Assembly (NCBI RefSeq): GCF_946221935.1
Contig: NZ_CAMIGN010000013.1
Span: 17,218-81,217 of the forward strand
DNA: 64,000 bases
Source: an uncultured Corynebacterium sp.
GTDB taxonomy: Bacteria; Actinomycetota; Actinomycetes; Mycobacteriales; Mycobacteriaceae
Direction: 5' to 3'
Part shown: piece by piece, positions 25,854 through 34,014 of the stretch
Layout: every line of letters begins with the position of its first letter
How positions within the stretch are numbered: position 1 is the first letter of the stretch
Notes under the pieces: model-generated
What the model was told of the DNA's origin: nothing
The model's input: the letters and a program-made list of their open reading frames with translations, nothing else
Databases searched by the model: none
Program-made: the position numbers and the translations under genes

Positions 25854-26570
25854 GTGCGCGATTTACCAATTCTGCTTATAGATGTAGACGGAACCTTGAT
25901 GGATAGCTACCCCGGCATCCGAGCCAGCTTCGTTAAGGCGCTGGAAACACACGGGGTGCCGGTACCACCCGAGGAGCGGGTGCGGCAGATCCCCGGCCCG
26001 CCGATGGTCGAGACCCTGGCGGACATTGGGCTAGAAGGCGAACTGCTGCAGAAGGTCTTCGACACATATTTGGCAGACCAGCAGGACGGGCGCTGGCGCG
26101 AGGCCACCCCTTTCCCGGGAATGCGCGAGCTGCTGGAGAAGTGGTCCGGCGAGGGCATTGTGCTGTCCACGGCGACGTCGAAGTCCGAGGTTTCCGCGGA
26201 GCGGATCCTGCGCGAGCACGACATGATGAAGTACTTCGCGGTGCTCGGCGCTGCGCAGGAGGACGGCACCCGCCGCTCGAAAGCCGCCGTGATCGAATAT
26301 GCGCTAGAGCAGCTGAAAGAGGCTGACGAGGTGCGCGAGCTGCTAGCTCACATGAGCGCGGAAGAGGGGCTGCAGGCCCTCGACCCGACGAAGATGTTGC
26401 TTATCGGTGACCGCATCCACGATGTGGAGGGCGCCGCGCAGTCGGGCATTCCGACGGTGCTGGTGGGCTGGGGATATGGCTCGGATGAAGAGCGCGCAAA
26501 GGCCGCCTACACCGTAGACACTCCCGCGGAGCTGGACGCGCTGGTGCAGCGCTGGGCCAACGAGGGGTAA
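25854..26570 (+). CDS. HAD-family hydrolase (PtkA-like)
   Basis: A 238-residue haloacid-dehalogenase-fold phosphatase. Motif I is LLIDVDGTLMDSY (Asp10 nucleophile, Asp12), motif II is VLSTATSK, motif III the Lys in RRSKAAVIEY, and motif IV LLIGDRIHDVEGA. A four-helix cap lies between motif I and II. The GTG at 25854 gives MRDLPILLIDVDG. Position immediately before ptpA matches the mycobacterial ptkA-ptpA pair, where the HAD protein was described as a tyrosine kinase acting on PtpA. Whether that holds here is inference; a generic phosphoglycolate-type phosphatase is equally consistent. Confidence 0.85.
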   Translation: MRDLPILLIDVDGTLMDSYPGIRASFVKALETHGVPVPPEERVRQIPGPPMVETLADIGLEGELLQKVFDTYLADQQDGRWREATPFPGMRELLEKWSGEGIVLSTATSKSEVSAERILREHDMMKYFAVLGAAQEDGTRRSKAAVIEYALEQLKEADEVRELLAHMSAEEGLQALDPTKMLLIGDRIHDVEGAAQSGIPTVLVGWGYGSDEERAKAAYTVDTPAELDALVQRWANEG

Positions 26571-26608
26571 ATCCGGGCTGGGAGGCCGCTCTAGAAGTCG
26601 GTCCTACG

Positions 26609-26678
26609 AATCAGGGCAAGAAAATCAGAGCAAGAGAATCCGGACAAAGGAATCAGGACAAAGGAATCAGGGCAAGAA
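26609..26678. repeat. five 14-bp tandem repeats upstream of ptpA
   Basis: Five contiguous 14-bp units with consensus AATCAGGGCAAGAA fill 26609-26678; units 1 and 5 are identical, the others differ by one to four bases. The array ends 9 nt before the ptpA ATG (26688), and the last unit runs into AAAGG, the likely ribosome-binding site. Several units contain SD-like purine runs (ACAAAGG, GCAAGAG). Confidence 0.85.
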
Positions 26679-26687
26679 AGGATTTCA

Positions 26688-27242
26688 ATGCACATTACTG
26701 TCGTTTGCACGGGCAATATCTGCCGCTCTCCTATGGGCGAGGTCATCCTCCGTGCTGGCCTCGAGGACGCCGGGATCGCCACCAGCAACTCCCCAGCCGC
26801 GGAATCCACTGGTGCTACCGGTTCCACTGGAGCTACCAGTTCCGCGGGTGCTGCCGGTTCCGCTGACGCACCCGTGACCCTGAACTCCTGCGGACTCGGC
26901 GGCTGGCACATCGGCGACGGCGCTGACGATCGGGCCGTGGACGAGTTGGCGTCATTGGGCTACGACGGCACCCCCCACCGCGCGGCACAGCTCGGACCTG
27001 CGCATATGGGCGCCGACCTTTTCCTGGCCATGGACGACGAGCATGTGCGCGGCCTGCGCAATGCGGGTGTGGATGCGGATCGCATTCGCCTGTTCCGTAG
27101 CTTCGACGCCGACTCCCCCGCCGGTGCCGAAGTCGCCGACCCGTACTACGGCCACCGCTCGGATTTTGCCGAGGTCGGGCAGCAGATTGAGGCCGCTGTG
27201 CCGGGAATTGTCGCGTATGTGCAGGAGCAGCTAGGGCAGTAG
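26688..27242 (+). CDS. ptpA: low-molecular-weight protein tyrosine phosphatase
   Basis: A 184-residue phosphatase with the P-loop VVCTGNICRSPM (catalytic Cys7, Arg13) and the C-terminal general-acid loop VADPYYG. It hydrolyses phosphotyrosine through a cysteinyl intermediate. It carries an insertion of about 25 residues after the first helix, rich in Ser, Thr, Gly and Ala (STGATGSTGATSSAGAAGSA), which usual members (about 155-165 residues) lack. It follows the HAD gene at 117 bp and precedes a SURF1 gene on the other strand, as in mycobacteria. Confidence 0.92.
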   Translation: MHITVVCTGNICRSPMGEVILRAGLEDAGIATSNSPAAESTGATGSTGATSSAGAAGSADAPVTLNSCGLGGWHIGDGADDRAVDELASLGYDGTPHRAAQLGPAHMGADLFLAMDDEHVRGLRNAGVDADRIRLFRSFDADSPAGAEVADPYYGHRSDFAEVGQQIEAAVPGIVAYVQEQLGQ

Positions 27243-27309
27243 GAAGTTGGCTGCGGTACTTGGTGGCTGACGGCGGCAATACCCGGGTGCCCGACTGCCC
27301 GCCCCTGCC

Positions 27310-27435
27310 AAATGTCGCTAGATCGGGAATGTGTTACCACAAACCGTTTTCATCCAGATAAACCTGCAGGTCAGGACGTTGCGCAAATTTGCAAAACGAT
27401 CCGAGCGCTGACAGATTCCCGATTCAACGACATTC
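27310..27435. repeat. palindromic interspersed element, copy 2 (~125 bp)
   Basis: The left end AAATGTCGCTAGATCGGGAA and the right end ATTCCCGATTCAACGACATT (to 27434) are inverted repeats. The interior has CTGCAGGTCAG, shared with copies 1 and 3, and the same orientation and spacing as copy 3. It lies between ptpA and SURF1. Confidence 0.8.
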
Positions 27436-27453
27436 CCACCCCTAGAAGCCCCA

Positions 27454-27475
27454 CACATTCCCGATCTAACGACAT
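27454..27475. repeat. solitary end of the palindromic element
   Basis: CACATTCCCGATCTAACGACAT repeats the right-hand terminal sequence of the element 20 bp after copy 2, without a second partner. It could be a remnant of a neighbouring copy. Confidence 0.65.
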
Positions 27476-27533
27476 CAGGATGAAAGACTCAGTGCGATAC
27501 GCCCAAGTCCCCCGGTGAGATTAACCAGCGGAA

Positions 27534-28658
27534 TTAGAAACGCTCCTTGCCACGCTTTTCGGCGCGGAGTTCCTCAAACCGGGAGCGGGTTCCTCCGTAA
27601 CGATCAGCCAGGTCAGTGTGCTTTCTGGGCTCCTTTTGAGACTTCTCGCCGGAAGCACTTTCGTCCCTGATCAAGGAGGATTTCGCGTCGCTTCGCTGGG
27701 ATTTGGCATCGGCTGCAGCAGCTGCTTCAGCACCGTCACCTGTGGAAGCGCCAACACCGTCAGCGCCACCAGCACCGTCACCGACGTCAGCGCCACCAGC
27801 ACCGTCCCCGCCAGCACCCCCGCTGACCTGGGCATTGAGGCGGGCGACCTCGGCGCTTTCCTCGCGCTCACGCCGGCGCTCCCGCATCTCCGCATACACA
27901 AACCACCCCAACCCCACCGGCGCCAGAATGCCGAACGCAATCCACTGAATCCCGTAGGACAAGTTCGTGCTGCCATCCAAATGCGGCAGTGGTAGCGCCT
28001 GCAGATCCGGCGCACCCGCACCGTCACCAGCCATGCCGTTCAGCCGGTCCACGCTCTCCGAATCCAACTGCACATAATCCGCAGCTAGCTTCTCCTGCGT
28101 CGCCTCGGAGATCTGCTTCGTCGACATACCTGTGACCTGCGTATACCCTTGAGCCTTCGTCGGCTTCGCATCCGGCACAGCCTCGCTCATGCGGATAAAC
28201 CCGGTCACTTTCACGTCGTCCCGCGGCGCATCCTTCAACCGCGGCGCAGTCCCGTTCCCCTCCACGGCAACCCACCCGCGATGCACCAGAACAGTCTGGC
28301 CACTGTCGAGACGAAAGGGCGTCAACGATTGATAAGAATGAGTCGAGTCGACCGGACGGTTGCGCAGCAGCACCTCTTTGTTCGGCAGGAAATGGCCCTG
28401 TAGCGCGACTCTGGTCCATTCTTTTTCGACGCCCACTGATCCCCCGTCGCCCGGGATCACTTCGTTGATCGGGGCGGGATCAACCTGCAGGGATTGTTCA
28501 AGACGCTGGTTGAAGGCGTTTTTGTCCTTGTTCTTTCCCAATTGCCAGGGGGCCAAGAAGCTGAATGCGGTGTAGGTGAAGGCGATGATAAGGATGGCAG
28601 TGATGACCCATCCGGGTGTGAGGAAGTTTCGCCAACCGCTGCGCTTCGTGGAAGTCAT
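27534..28658 (-). CDS. SURF1-family protein
   Basis: A 374-residue membrane protein of the SURF1 type, which helps assemble cytochrome c oxidase. There is one TM near the N-terminus (GWVITAILIIAFTYTAFSFLAPWQL, continuing into the conserved WQL-x-K) and a second after LSYGIQWIAFGILAPVGLGWFVY. The extracytoplasmic part has LLRNRPVDSTHSYQSLTPF and VLVHRGWVAV, both SURF1 motifs. The C-terminal ~100 residues are a low-complexity Gly/Ala/Asp and charged tail not typical of the family. Start ATG 28658 is chosen just before the first TM; an ATG at 28667 and a longer start at 28694 are possible. Confidence 0.88.
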   Translation of the reverse strand: MTSTKRSGWRNFLTPGWVITAILIIAFTYTAFSFLAPWQLGKNKDKNAFNQRLEQSLQVDPAPINEVIPGDGGSVGVEKEWTRVALQGHFLPNKEVLLRNRPVDSTHSYQSLTPFRLDSGQTVLVHRGWVAVEGNGTAPRLKDAPRDDVKVTGFIRMSEAVPDAKPTKAQGYTQVTGMSTKQISEATQEKLAADYVQLDSESVDRLNGMAGDGAGAPDLQALPLPHLDGSTNLSYGIQWIAFGILAPVGLGWFVYAEMRERRREREESAEVARLNAQVSGGAGGDGAGGADVGDGAGGADGVGASTGDGAEAAAAADAKSQRSDAKSSLIRDESASGEKSQKEPRKHTDLADRYGGTRSRFEELRAEKRGKERF

Positions 28659-28728
28659 GAACCCCATTATTCTCACGACGCGCGAAGTGGCCAAATGTTT
28701 CCCCAGGCGCGCTAAGCAACCCTCCGAT

Positions 28729-28769
28729 CAAAAACAAAACACCCCGCAGTCAAAAGTGACTGCGGGGTG
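28729..28769 (-). terminator. intrinsic terminator of tRNA-Val
   Basis: On the minus strand CACCCCGCAGTC and GACTGCGGGGTG form a 12-bp perfect stem (28740-28751 / 28758-28769) followed by TTTTGTTTTT (28729-28739), 8 nt after the tRNA 3' end. Confidence 0.92.
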
Positions 28770-28776
28770 AAATCTG

Positions 28777-28849
28777 TGCGCCCTGACGGGTTCGAACCGC
28801 CGACCTGCTGGGTGTAAACCAGCTGCTCTTCCAGCTGAGCTAAAGGCGC
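28777..28849 (-). tRNA. tRNA-Val (anticodon UAC)
   Basis: A 73-nt cloverleaf. The acceptor arms GCGCCTT/AGGGCGC pair over 7 bp, the anticodon stem is GCTGG/CCAGC with loop TTTACAC (anticodon TAC), and the T-arm is GGCGG-TTCGAAC-CCGTC. The CCA end is not encoded. An intrinsic terminator follows directly. Confidence 0.95.
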
Positions 28850-29003
28850 GCACTGCTTCGATTACATCGAAACCGCGGCTTCGCTTGAAGCGTTAATGAC
28901 TCTAGCACGTCCAGTACCAAAACAACGAAACCGCAGGTAAAAGCGCCAAAAGCACCAAAAGCACGCAAGGTGATTAGCGCTAAATCGCTAACGCTTAGGG
29001 AAA

Positions 29004-29507
29004 TTAGCGCTTAGTGCCGGAGGAAACCAAGCAGGCGCCCTGCCAGTTCCCCAGTCGCTCGGACTTGGTCTGCACCAGGCCAGCCAGCTGCGCGGACTCG
29101 GCGATCACGCCCGGTTCCACTCGGCCAGCATCTGCCTTCGCGGGGGTCAGCAGCCAAATGCTGCCGTCCTCCCCCAGGCTGCGGGTCGCGTCGACTAGAC
29201 CGTCGACCAAGTCGCCGTCCTCGTCGCGCCACCAGAGAAGTACAACGTCGACGACCTCGTCGGTGTCGATGTCCAACAGTGCGTCGCCAATAGCGTCTTC
29301 CAGGGCTTCGCTGATGCTGCTGTCACAGTCCTCGTCCCACCCGATCTCCTGGATCAGGTAGTCGGACTCCACGTTGAGCACCTTGGCCCAATCGCGTCCG
29401 TCCTGCGACTGTGCGCCTTTGGTGCCCTGTGCGCTCTTGGTGTCGATGCCGTGTGCACCGCCAGCGGAGCCTGCAGAGCTCGAAGCCGAACCGGGGGCTA
29501 TTGCCAC
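29004..29507 (-). CDS. DUF3052-family protein
   Basis: A 167-residue acidic protein resembling the actinobacterial DUF3052 family (Rv2239c-type). The motif VLNVESDYLIQEIGWDEDCD starts the domain, followed by VVDVVLLWWRDEDGDLVDGLVDA and SIWLLTPAKADAGRVEPG. The first ~35 residues are Ser/Gly/Ala-rich and poorly conserved-looking. It is divergent from aceE, the mycobacterial arrangement. No biochemical role is known to me. Confidence 0.82.
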   Translation of the reverse strand: MAIAPGSASSSAGSAGGAHGIDTKSAQGTKGAQSQDGRDWAKVLNVESDYLIQEIGWDEDCDSSISEALEDAIGDALLDIDTDEVVDVVLLWWRDEDGDLVDGLVDATRSLGEDGSIWLLTPAKADAGRVEPGVIAESAQLAGLVQTKSERLGNWQGACLVSSGTKR

Positions 29508-29729
29508 TGTTTTTTCGTACCTTTCTGGGAAAGCCAGCCGTGTATAGTTCCGCCGTCTAGCGAGTAGCGAAGTTATCGCAGCTGGTGTGGTTAAAAATCT
29601 TCATTTTTGAACCTAACACAATCCCGTTATCTCCGAAGGTTTTCTTACGGGACTTTGACGTAGTGTTGGAAACACAAGGGGCTTACCCTCAAGCGCCCGT
29701 AACCCATGGAACCTAGGAGGACGAAACAC

Positions 29730-32486
29730 ATGTCCGCTTCGGCAGAAGAAAACAATAGCGCTTACGATTCCAGCAACTTTGCTTTAATCCGCGATGGAGT
29801 GGCCTCGTACCTGGCCGACTCCGACCCGGAGGAAACCCAGGAATGGATGGATTCCCTGGACGGGCTGCTGGAATCCACAGGCCCCGATCGCGGTCGCTAC
29901 CTGATGTTGCGCCTGCTTGAACGTGCAACCGCCAAGCGAGTCCCCCTTCCTCCGCTGCTTTCCACCGACTACGTCAACACCATTCCCACCACCCAGGAAC
30001 CGGAATTCCCCGGTGATGAGGAAATCGAAAAGCGCTACCGCCGTTGGATCCGCTGGAATGCGGCCATCATGGTGCACCGCGCGCAGCGCCCGGGTATTGG
30101 GGTGGGTGGCCACATCTCCACCTACGCCGGCGCCGCCCCGCTGTACGAGGTCGGCCTAAACCACTTCTTCCGCGGCAAGGATCACCCAGGCGGCGGGGAT
30201 CAGATTTTCTTCCAGGGGCACGCCTCCCCGGGCATGTACGCCCGCGCTTTCCTTGAGGGGCGCCTCAGCGAGGAGGACCTGGATGCCTTCCGCCAGGAGG
30301 CCTCCAAGCCCGGCCATGGCCTCCCCTCCTACCCGCACCCGCACGGCATGCCGGAGTTCTGGGAGTTCCCAACCGTTTCCATGGGTCTGGGTCCGATGGA
30401 TGCCATCTACCAGGCGCGCTTCAACCGTTACCTGCATGACCGTGGCATCAAGGACACTTCCCAGCAGCACGTCTGGGCTTTCCTCGGCGATGGCGAGATG
30501 GATGAGCCGGAGTCTCGCGGCCTGATCCAAACCGCTGCGCTGAACAACCTGGATAACCTCACGTTCGTCATCAACTGCAACCTGCAGCGTCTGGACGGCC
30601 CGGTGCGTGGTAACACGAAGATCATCCAGGAGCTGGAGAGCTTCTTCCGCGGCGCGGGCTGGAATGTCATCAAGGTCGTGTGGGGCCGCGAGTGGGACGA
30701 GCTCTTCGCCCGCGACGAAGAGGGTGCCCTGGTTCACGCCATGAACACCACTCCGGATGGCGACTTCCAGACGTTCAAGGCCAACGACGGCGCTTACGTC
30801 CGCGAGTACTTCTTCAACAAGGATCCGCGCACCGCCAAGCTGGTGGAGGACATGACGGACGAGGAGATTTGGCATCTGCGCCGCGGCGGCCACGACTACC
30901 GCAAGATTTACGCCGCCTACAAGCGTGCCCTGGAGACCAAGGATCAGCCGACCGTCATCCTGGCGCACACCATTAAGGGCTACGGCCTGGGCCACAACTT
31001 CGAGGGGCGCAATGCTACCCACCAGATGAAGAAGCTCACGCTGGACGATCTGAAGCTCTTCCGCGATAAGCAGGACATTCCGATCTCCGACGAGGAGCTG
31101 GAGAAGGATCCGTACCTGCCGCCGTACTTCCACCCCGGCCCGGACGCCGAGGAGATCAAGTACATGGTGAACCGCCGCAAGGAACTCGGCGGCTTCCTGC
31201 CGGAGCGCCGCGAAAAGTTCACCCCGCTGAAGATGCCGGATCTATCCATCGCCAAGCTGGCCCGCAAGGGTTCCGGCAAGCAGGAAGTCGCCACCACCAT
31301 GGCGTTGGTCCGTGTGTTCAAGGATCTTATGCGCGACGATGAGCTGAAGAAGCGCATTGTGCCCATCGTGCCTGATGAGGCGCGTACTTTCGGCATGGAC
31401 TCCTGGTTCCCGACGTTGAAGATCTACAACCCGCACGGCCAGAGCTACACGCCGGTGGATCACGACCTGATGCTTTCCTACCGCGAGGCCACCGACGGCC
31501 ACATCCTGCACGAGGGCATTTCGGAGGCCGGTTCTCTGGCGTCCTTCATTGCCGCGGGCACCAGCTACGCCACACACGGCGAGGTCATGATCCCGCTGTA
31601 CATCTTCTACTCCATGTTCGGCTTCCAGCGCGTCGGCGATGAAATCTGGGCAGCGGGCGACCAGATGTCTCGCGGATTCCTGATCGGCGCCACCGCAGGC
31701 CGCACCACACTGACAGGCGAGGGCTTGCAGCATATGGACGGCAACTCCCCCGTGTTGGCGTCCACAAACCCTGCCGTGGTGACCTACGACCCGGCGTTTG
31801 CCTTCGAGATCGCCCACATCGTACACCGTGGCATCGAGCGCATGTACGGCGAGAACAGCAACGCTGGCCGCGGCGAGGACGTGATCTACTACATCACGGC
31901 CTACAATGAGCCGATCCACCAGCCGGCGGAGCCGGAGGACCTCGACGTGGAGGGCCTGCACAAGGGCATTTACCTTTATGACGCCGCCTCGGATTCAGCG
32001 GAGCTGCAGGCCAATATTCTGGCCTCTGGCGTGGCCATGACGGCAGCGTTGAAGGCGAAGGAACTGCTGAAGGAGTTCGACGTCGACGCAAACGTGTTCT
32101 CTGTGACCAGCTGGAACGAGCTGGCCCGCGATGGCCAGGCCGTGGAGTTGGAGCAGCTGCGCGATCCGTCGACGGAGCCGCGCACGGCGTTCATCACTCA
32201 GCAGCTGGAGGCTGCGGAAGGTCCGTTCGTGGCCGTCAGCGACTACGCCACCACCGTGGCGGAGCAGGTGCGCAAGTGGGTGCCGGGCGAATACGTTGTG
32301 CTGGGTGCCGATGGCTTCGGCTTTGCGGATACCCGCGAGGCGGCGCGCCGTTACTTCAACGTAGATGCGGAGTCCATCGTGGTGGGCGTGCTGCTGGGGC
32401 TGGCGCGCGAGGGCAAGATCGATCGCTCTGTGGCTGCGGAGGCGGCCGAGCGTTTCCAGATCGACGACCCGACCGCTACCAACTAG
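29730..32486 (+). CDS. aceE: pyruvate dehydrogenase E1 component, homodimeric type
   Basis: A 918-residue thiamine-diphosphate enzyme that decarboxylates pyruvate and passes the acetyl group to the E2 subunit. Visible are HISTYAGAAPLYEVGLNHFF, the TPP-binding GDGEMDEPESRG with NNLDNLTFVINCNLQRLDGP, and the transketolase-like pyrimidine-binding half with IPLYIFYSMFGFQRVGDEIW. Length matches AceE of other actinobacteria. The start at 29730 is fixed by AGGAGG (29715-29720) nine bases upstream; an earlier in-frame ATG at 29706 lacks such a site. It ends against the convergent alpha/beta hydrolase gene (stops overlap). Confidence 0.97.
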   Translation: MSASAEENNSAYDSSNFALIRDGVASYLADSDPEETQEWMDSLDGLLESTGPDRGRYLMLRLLERATAKRVPLPPLLSTDYVNTIPTTQEPEFPGDEEIEKRYRRWIRWNAAIMVHRAQRPGIGVGGHISTYAGAAPLYEVGLNHFFRGKDHPGGGDQIFFQGHASPGMYARAFLEGRLSEEDLDAFRQEASKPGHGLPSYPHPHGMPEFWEFPTVSMGLGPMDAIYQARFNRYLHDRGIKDTSQQHVWAFLGDGEMDEPESRGLIQTAALNNLDNLTFVINCNLQRLDGPVRGNTKIIQELESFFRGAGWNVIKVVWGREWDELFARDEEGALVHAMNTTPDGDFQTFKANDGAYVREYFFNKDPRTAKLVEDMTDEEIWHLRRGGHDYRKIYAAYKRALETKDQPTVILAHTIKGYGLGHNFEGRNATHQMKKLTLDDLKLFRDKQDIPISDEELEKDPYLPPYFHPGPDAEEIKYMVNRRKELGGFLPERREKFTPLKMPDLSIAKLARKGSGKQEVATTMALVRVFKDLMRDDELKKRIVPIVPDEARTFGMDSWFPTLKIYNPHGQSYTPVDHDLMLSYREATDGHILHEGISEAGSLASFIAAGTSYATHGEVMIPLYIFYSMFGFQRVGDEIWAAGDQMSRGFLIGATAGRTTLTGEGLQHMDGNSPVLASTNPAVVTYDPAFAFEIAHIVHRGIERMYGENSNAGRGEDVIYYITAYNEPIHQPAEPEDLDVEGLHKGIYLYDAASDSAELQANILASGVAMTAALKAKELLKEFDVDANVFSVTSWNELARDGQAVELEQLRDPSTEPRTAFITQQLEAAEGPFVAVSDYATTVAEQVRKWVPGEYVVLGADGFGFADTREAARRYFNVDAESIVVGVLLGLAREGKIDRSVAAEAAERFQIDDPTATN

Positions 32487-33496
32487 CCCAGCAGGTTTAG
32501 TAGCGCCCGGTTGACATCCTCCGGGCGTTCAACCGGCAGCATGTGCCCGGACTCCGGGTATTCGTGCAGGTCGGCGCGGGGCCACAGCTCGTGGATGCGT
32601 CGGCTCTGGCTGGGCGGGGTGACGTCATCCATTGCGCCGACCAGAATCTCCCCGGGGATGTCGGCAAGCAGCTCGGCGGTGGCGAGTTCGTCGTGTTCCG
32701 TCAGGTCGTCGAGGTAGCCCAGCAGGGTGGGCATGGGGGTGTTGGCGATCTCGTTGGCGTGGAAACTCAACACATCGAAGTCGTCGGAGGCGCCGTCGTC
32801 CAACGAGCCGTGGTAAATAAAGGCGGCGATAACGGGCTTGATGGCCCACTCCACCAGGCTTTTTGCCCATTCCAATTGGCTGGGGCTCTGTGCCCCTAGC
32901 CAACGCACCGCGCGCACCAGCGGGGAGTGCAGAATCTGCGATACGCCCTTGGAGGCGAAAGTATCAATCGCCCCGTTGACCAGCGCGATGCCACCGATCC
33001 GCTGGCGGTCTTCCCTACTTAGGTGGCGCAACACGCCCAGGACTGTCATCGCACCCATCGAGTGGCCCGCCAGGATCAGCCTGCCCGTCGGTGCAAGTGT
33101 GCGGATGGTTTCGGCCAAGTCGATGGCGGTGCGTTCAATGTCCAAGCCCGGCATGGGCTGCGGGCCATTCGTCCCAGGAGTAGTTTCGCTGGCGCCGTGG
33201 CCGCGCAGATCAGGCAGCAGGATGCGCAGGTTCGGTAGCTCGCGCACCGCGGCCAGCTGGAAAAACCAGGAGGCGGCCGTCAGGTTGAAGCCGTGTACGA
33301 GGATGAGGGTGGTGGGTGCGGACGAGGGGGCGTCCTCATAAGAAAAAGAGTAAGAACGCACCTCGTGGACCGCGACCTTGGCGCCGTCGTCCATGGCGAG
33401 GCGGTGGATCCACCGGGCGCGTGGCAGTCCGGGGACGGCGGGCGGGTCGCGCAGCACAATGCTGGCGAGGTTGCGGACGGCGGTGGTAAGACGCAT
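32483..33496 (-). CDS. alpha/beta hydrolase
   Basis: A 337-residue alpha/beta-hydrolase: oxyanion segment LILVHGFNLTAASW, DLRGHGASE, nucleophile elbow LILAGHSMGAMT, acid region VGAMDDVTPPSQS and the late histidine YPESGHMLPVERPEDV. The catalytic triad is complete. The ATG at 33496 is preceded by GGAGG; a longer frame to 33535 lacks a site. The gene is divergent from acpP with about 160 bp between them. The substrate is unknown; in this lineage such enzymes are often lipid or ester hydrolases. Confidence 0.88.
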   Translation of the reverse strand: MRLTTAVRNLASIVLRDPPAVPGLPRARWIHRLAMDDGAKVAVHEVRSYSFSYEDAPSSAPTTLILVHGFNLTAASWFFQLAAVRELPNLRILLPDLRGHGASETTPGTNGPQPMPGLDIERTAIDLAETIRTLAPTGRLILAGHSMGAMTVLGVLRHLSREDRQRIGGIALVNGAIDTFASKGVSQILHSPLVRAVRWLGAQSPSQLEWAKSLVEWAIKPVIAAFIYHGSLDDGASDDFDVLSFHANEIANTPMPTLLGYLDDLTEHDELATAELLADIPGEILVGAMDDVTPPSQSRRIHELWPRADLHEYPESGHMLPVERPEDVNRALLNLLG

Positions 33497-33657
33497 GGGA
33501 AGGACCTCCGCAAGATTGTTAGGATGAGTGTACAAACGCCAAAGCGCGCACGACTTGGTCGAGCTGAAGCGAGCTATAGCGAGCTAACGGTTGCTATAGG
33601 TTTTGTAGCTTAGTGCGCGGCGCGCGGGTCGCGTTAGTTGCAGGAGAAGGAACGAAG

Positions 33658-34014
33658 ATGGCTGAGGAAAACAACCAGCTGGCAGCAGCGCTGTCGAAGA
33701 AGTTGAAGCAGGACAGCGCCAACGCCGAGGCCGGCAATAAGGCTGACAGCAAGGCTAACTCTGCAGGCAAAGCCGGGAAGGCCGATAAAGCAGATAAGCG
33801 CGGAACCGTGCTCGACATCGTGGAGGACGCGACCGGCATCGAGCGCGACGAGTTGGAAGGCTCGAAGCGCCTGGGCGATGACCTGAACATCGACTCGCTC
33901 TCCCTGATGGATATTGCCGTTCGCTTGGAAGAGGAGTTCGGTGTGGAAGTGCCGGACGAGGACATCAACCGAGTGAAAACCATCGACGAGCTGGTTGGCC
34001 TGGTGGATAAGTGA
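33658..34014 (+). CDS. acpP: acyl carrier protein with N-terminal extension
   Basis: A 118-residue acyl carrier protein. The phosphopantetheine site is the serine of NIDSLSLMDIAVRLEEEFGV (Ser80), followed by the usual helix III (TIDELVGLVDK). Ordinary ACPs are about 80 residues; this one has an extra ~40-residue lysine/alanine/asparagine-rich N-terminus. AGGAGAAGG precedes ATG 33658. The stop overlaps the GTG of a serine hydrolase gene (GTGA), so the two are translationally coupled. aceE and acpP are also close in mycobacteria. Confidence 0.92.
   Translation: MAEENNQLAAALSKKLKQDSANAEAGNKADSKANSAGKAGKADKADKRGTVLDIVEDATGIERDELEGSKRLGDDLNIDSLSLMDIAVRLEEEFGVEVPDEDINRVKTIDELVGLVDK

Noticed and set aside
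26609..26678. 14-bp repeats as a CRISPR array
   Set aside because: No spacers and units are contiguous; no cas genes in the window.
29508..29729. aceE promoter and GTGTTGGAAACAC dyad (29663-29675)
   Set aside because: A small dyad and several possible -10 boxes exist, but none is convincing enough to list as a site.
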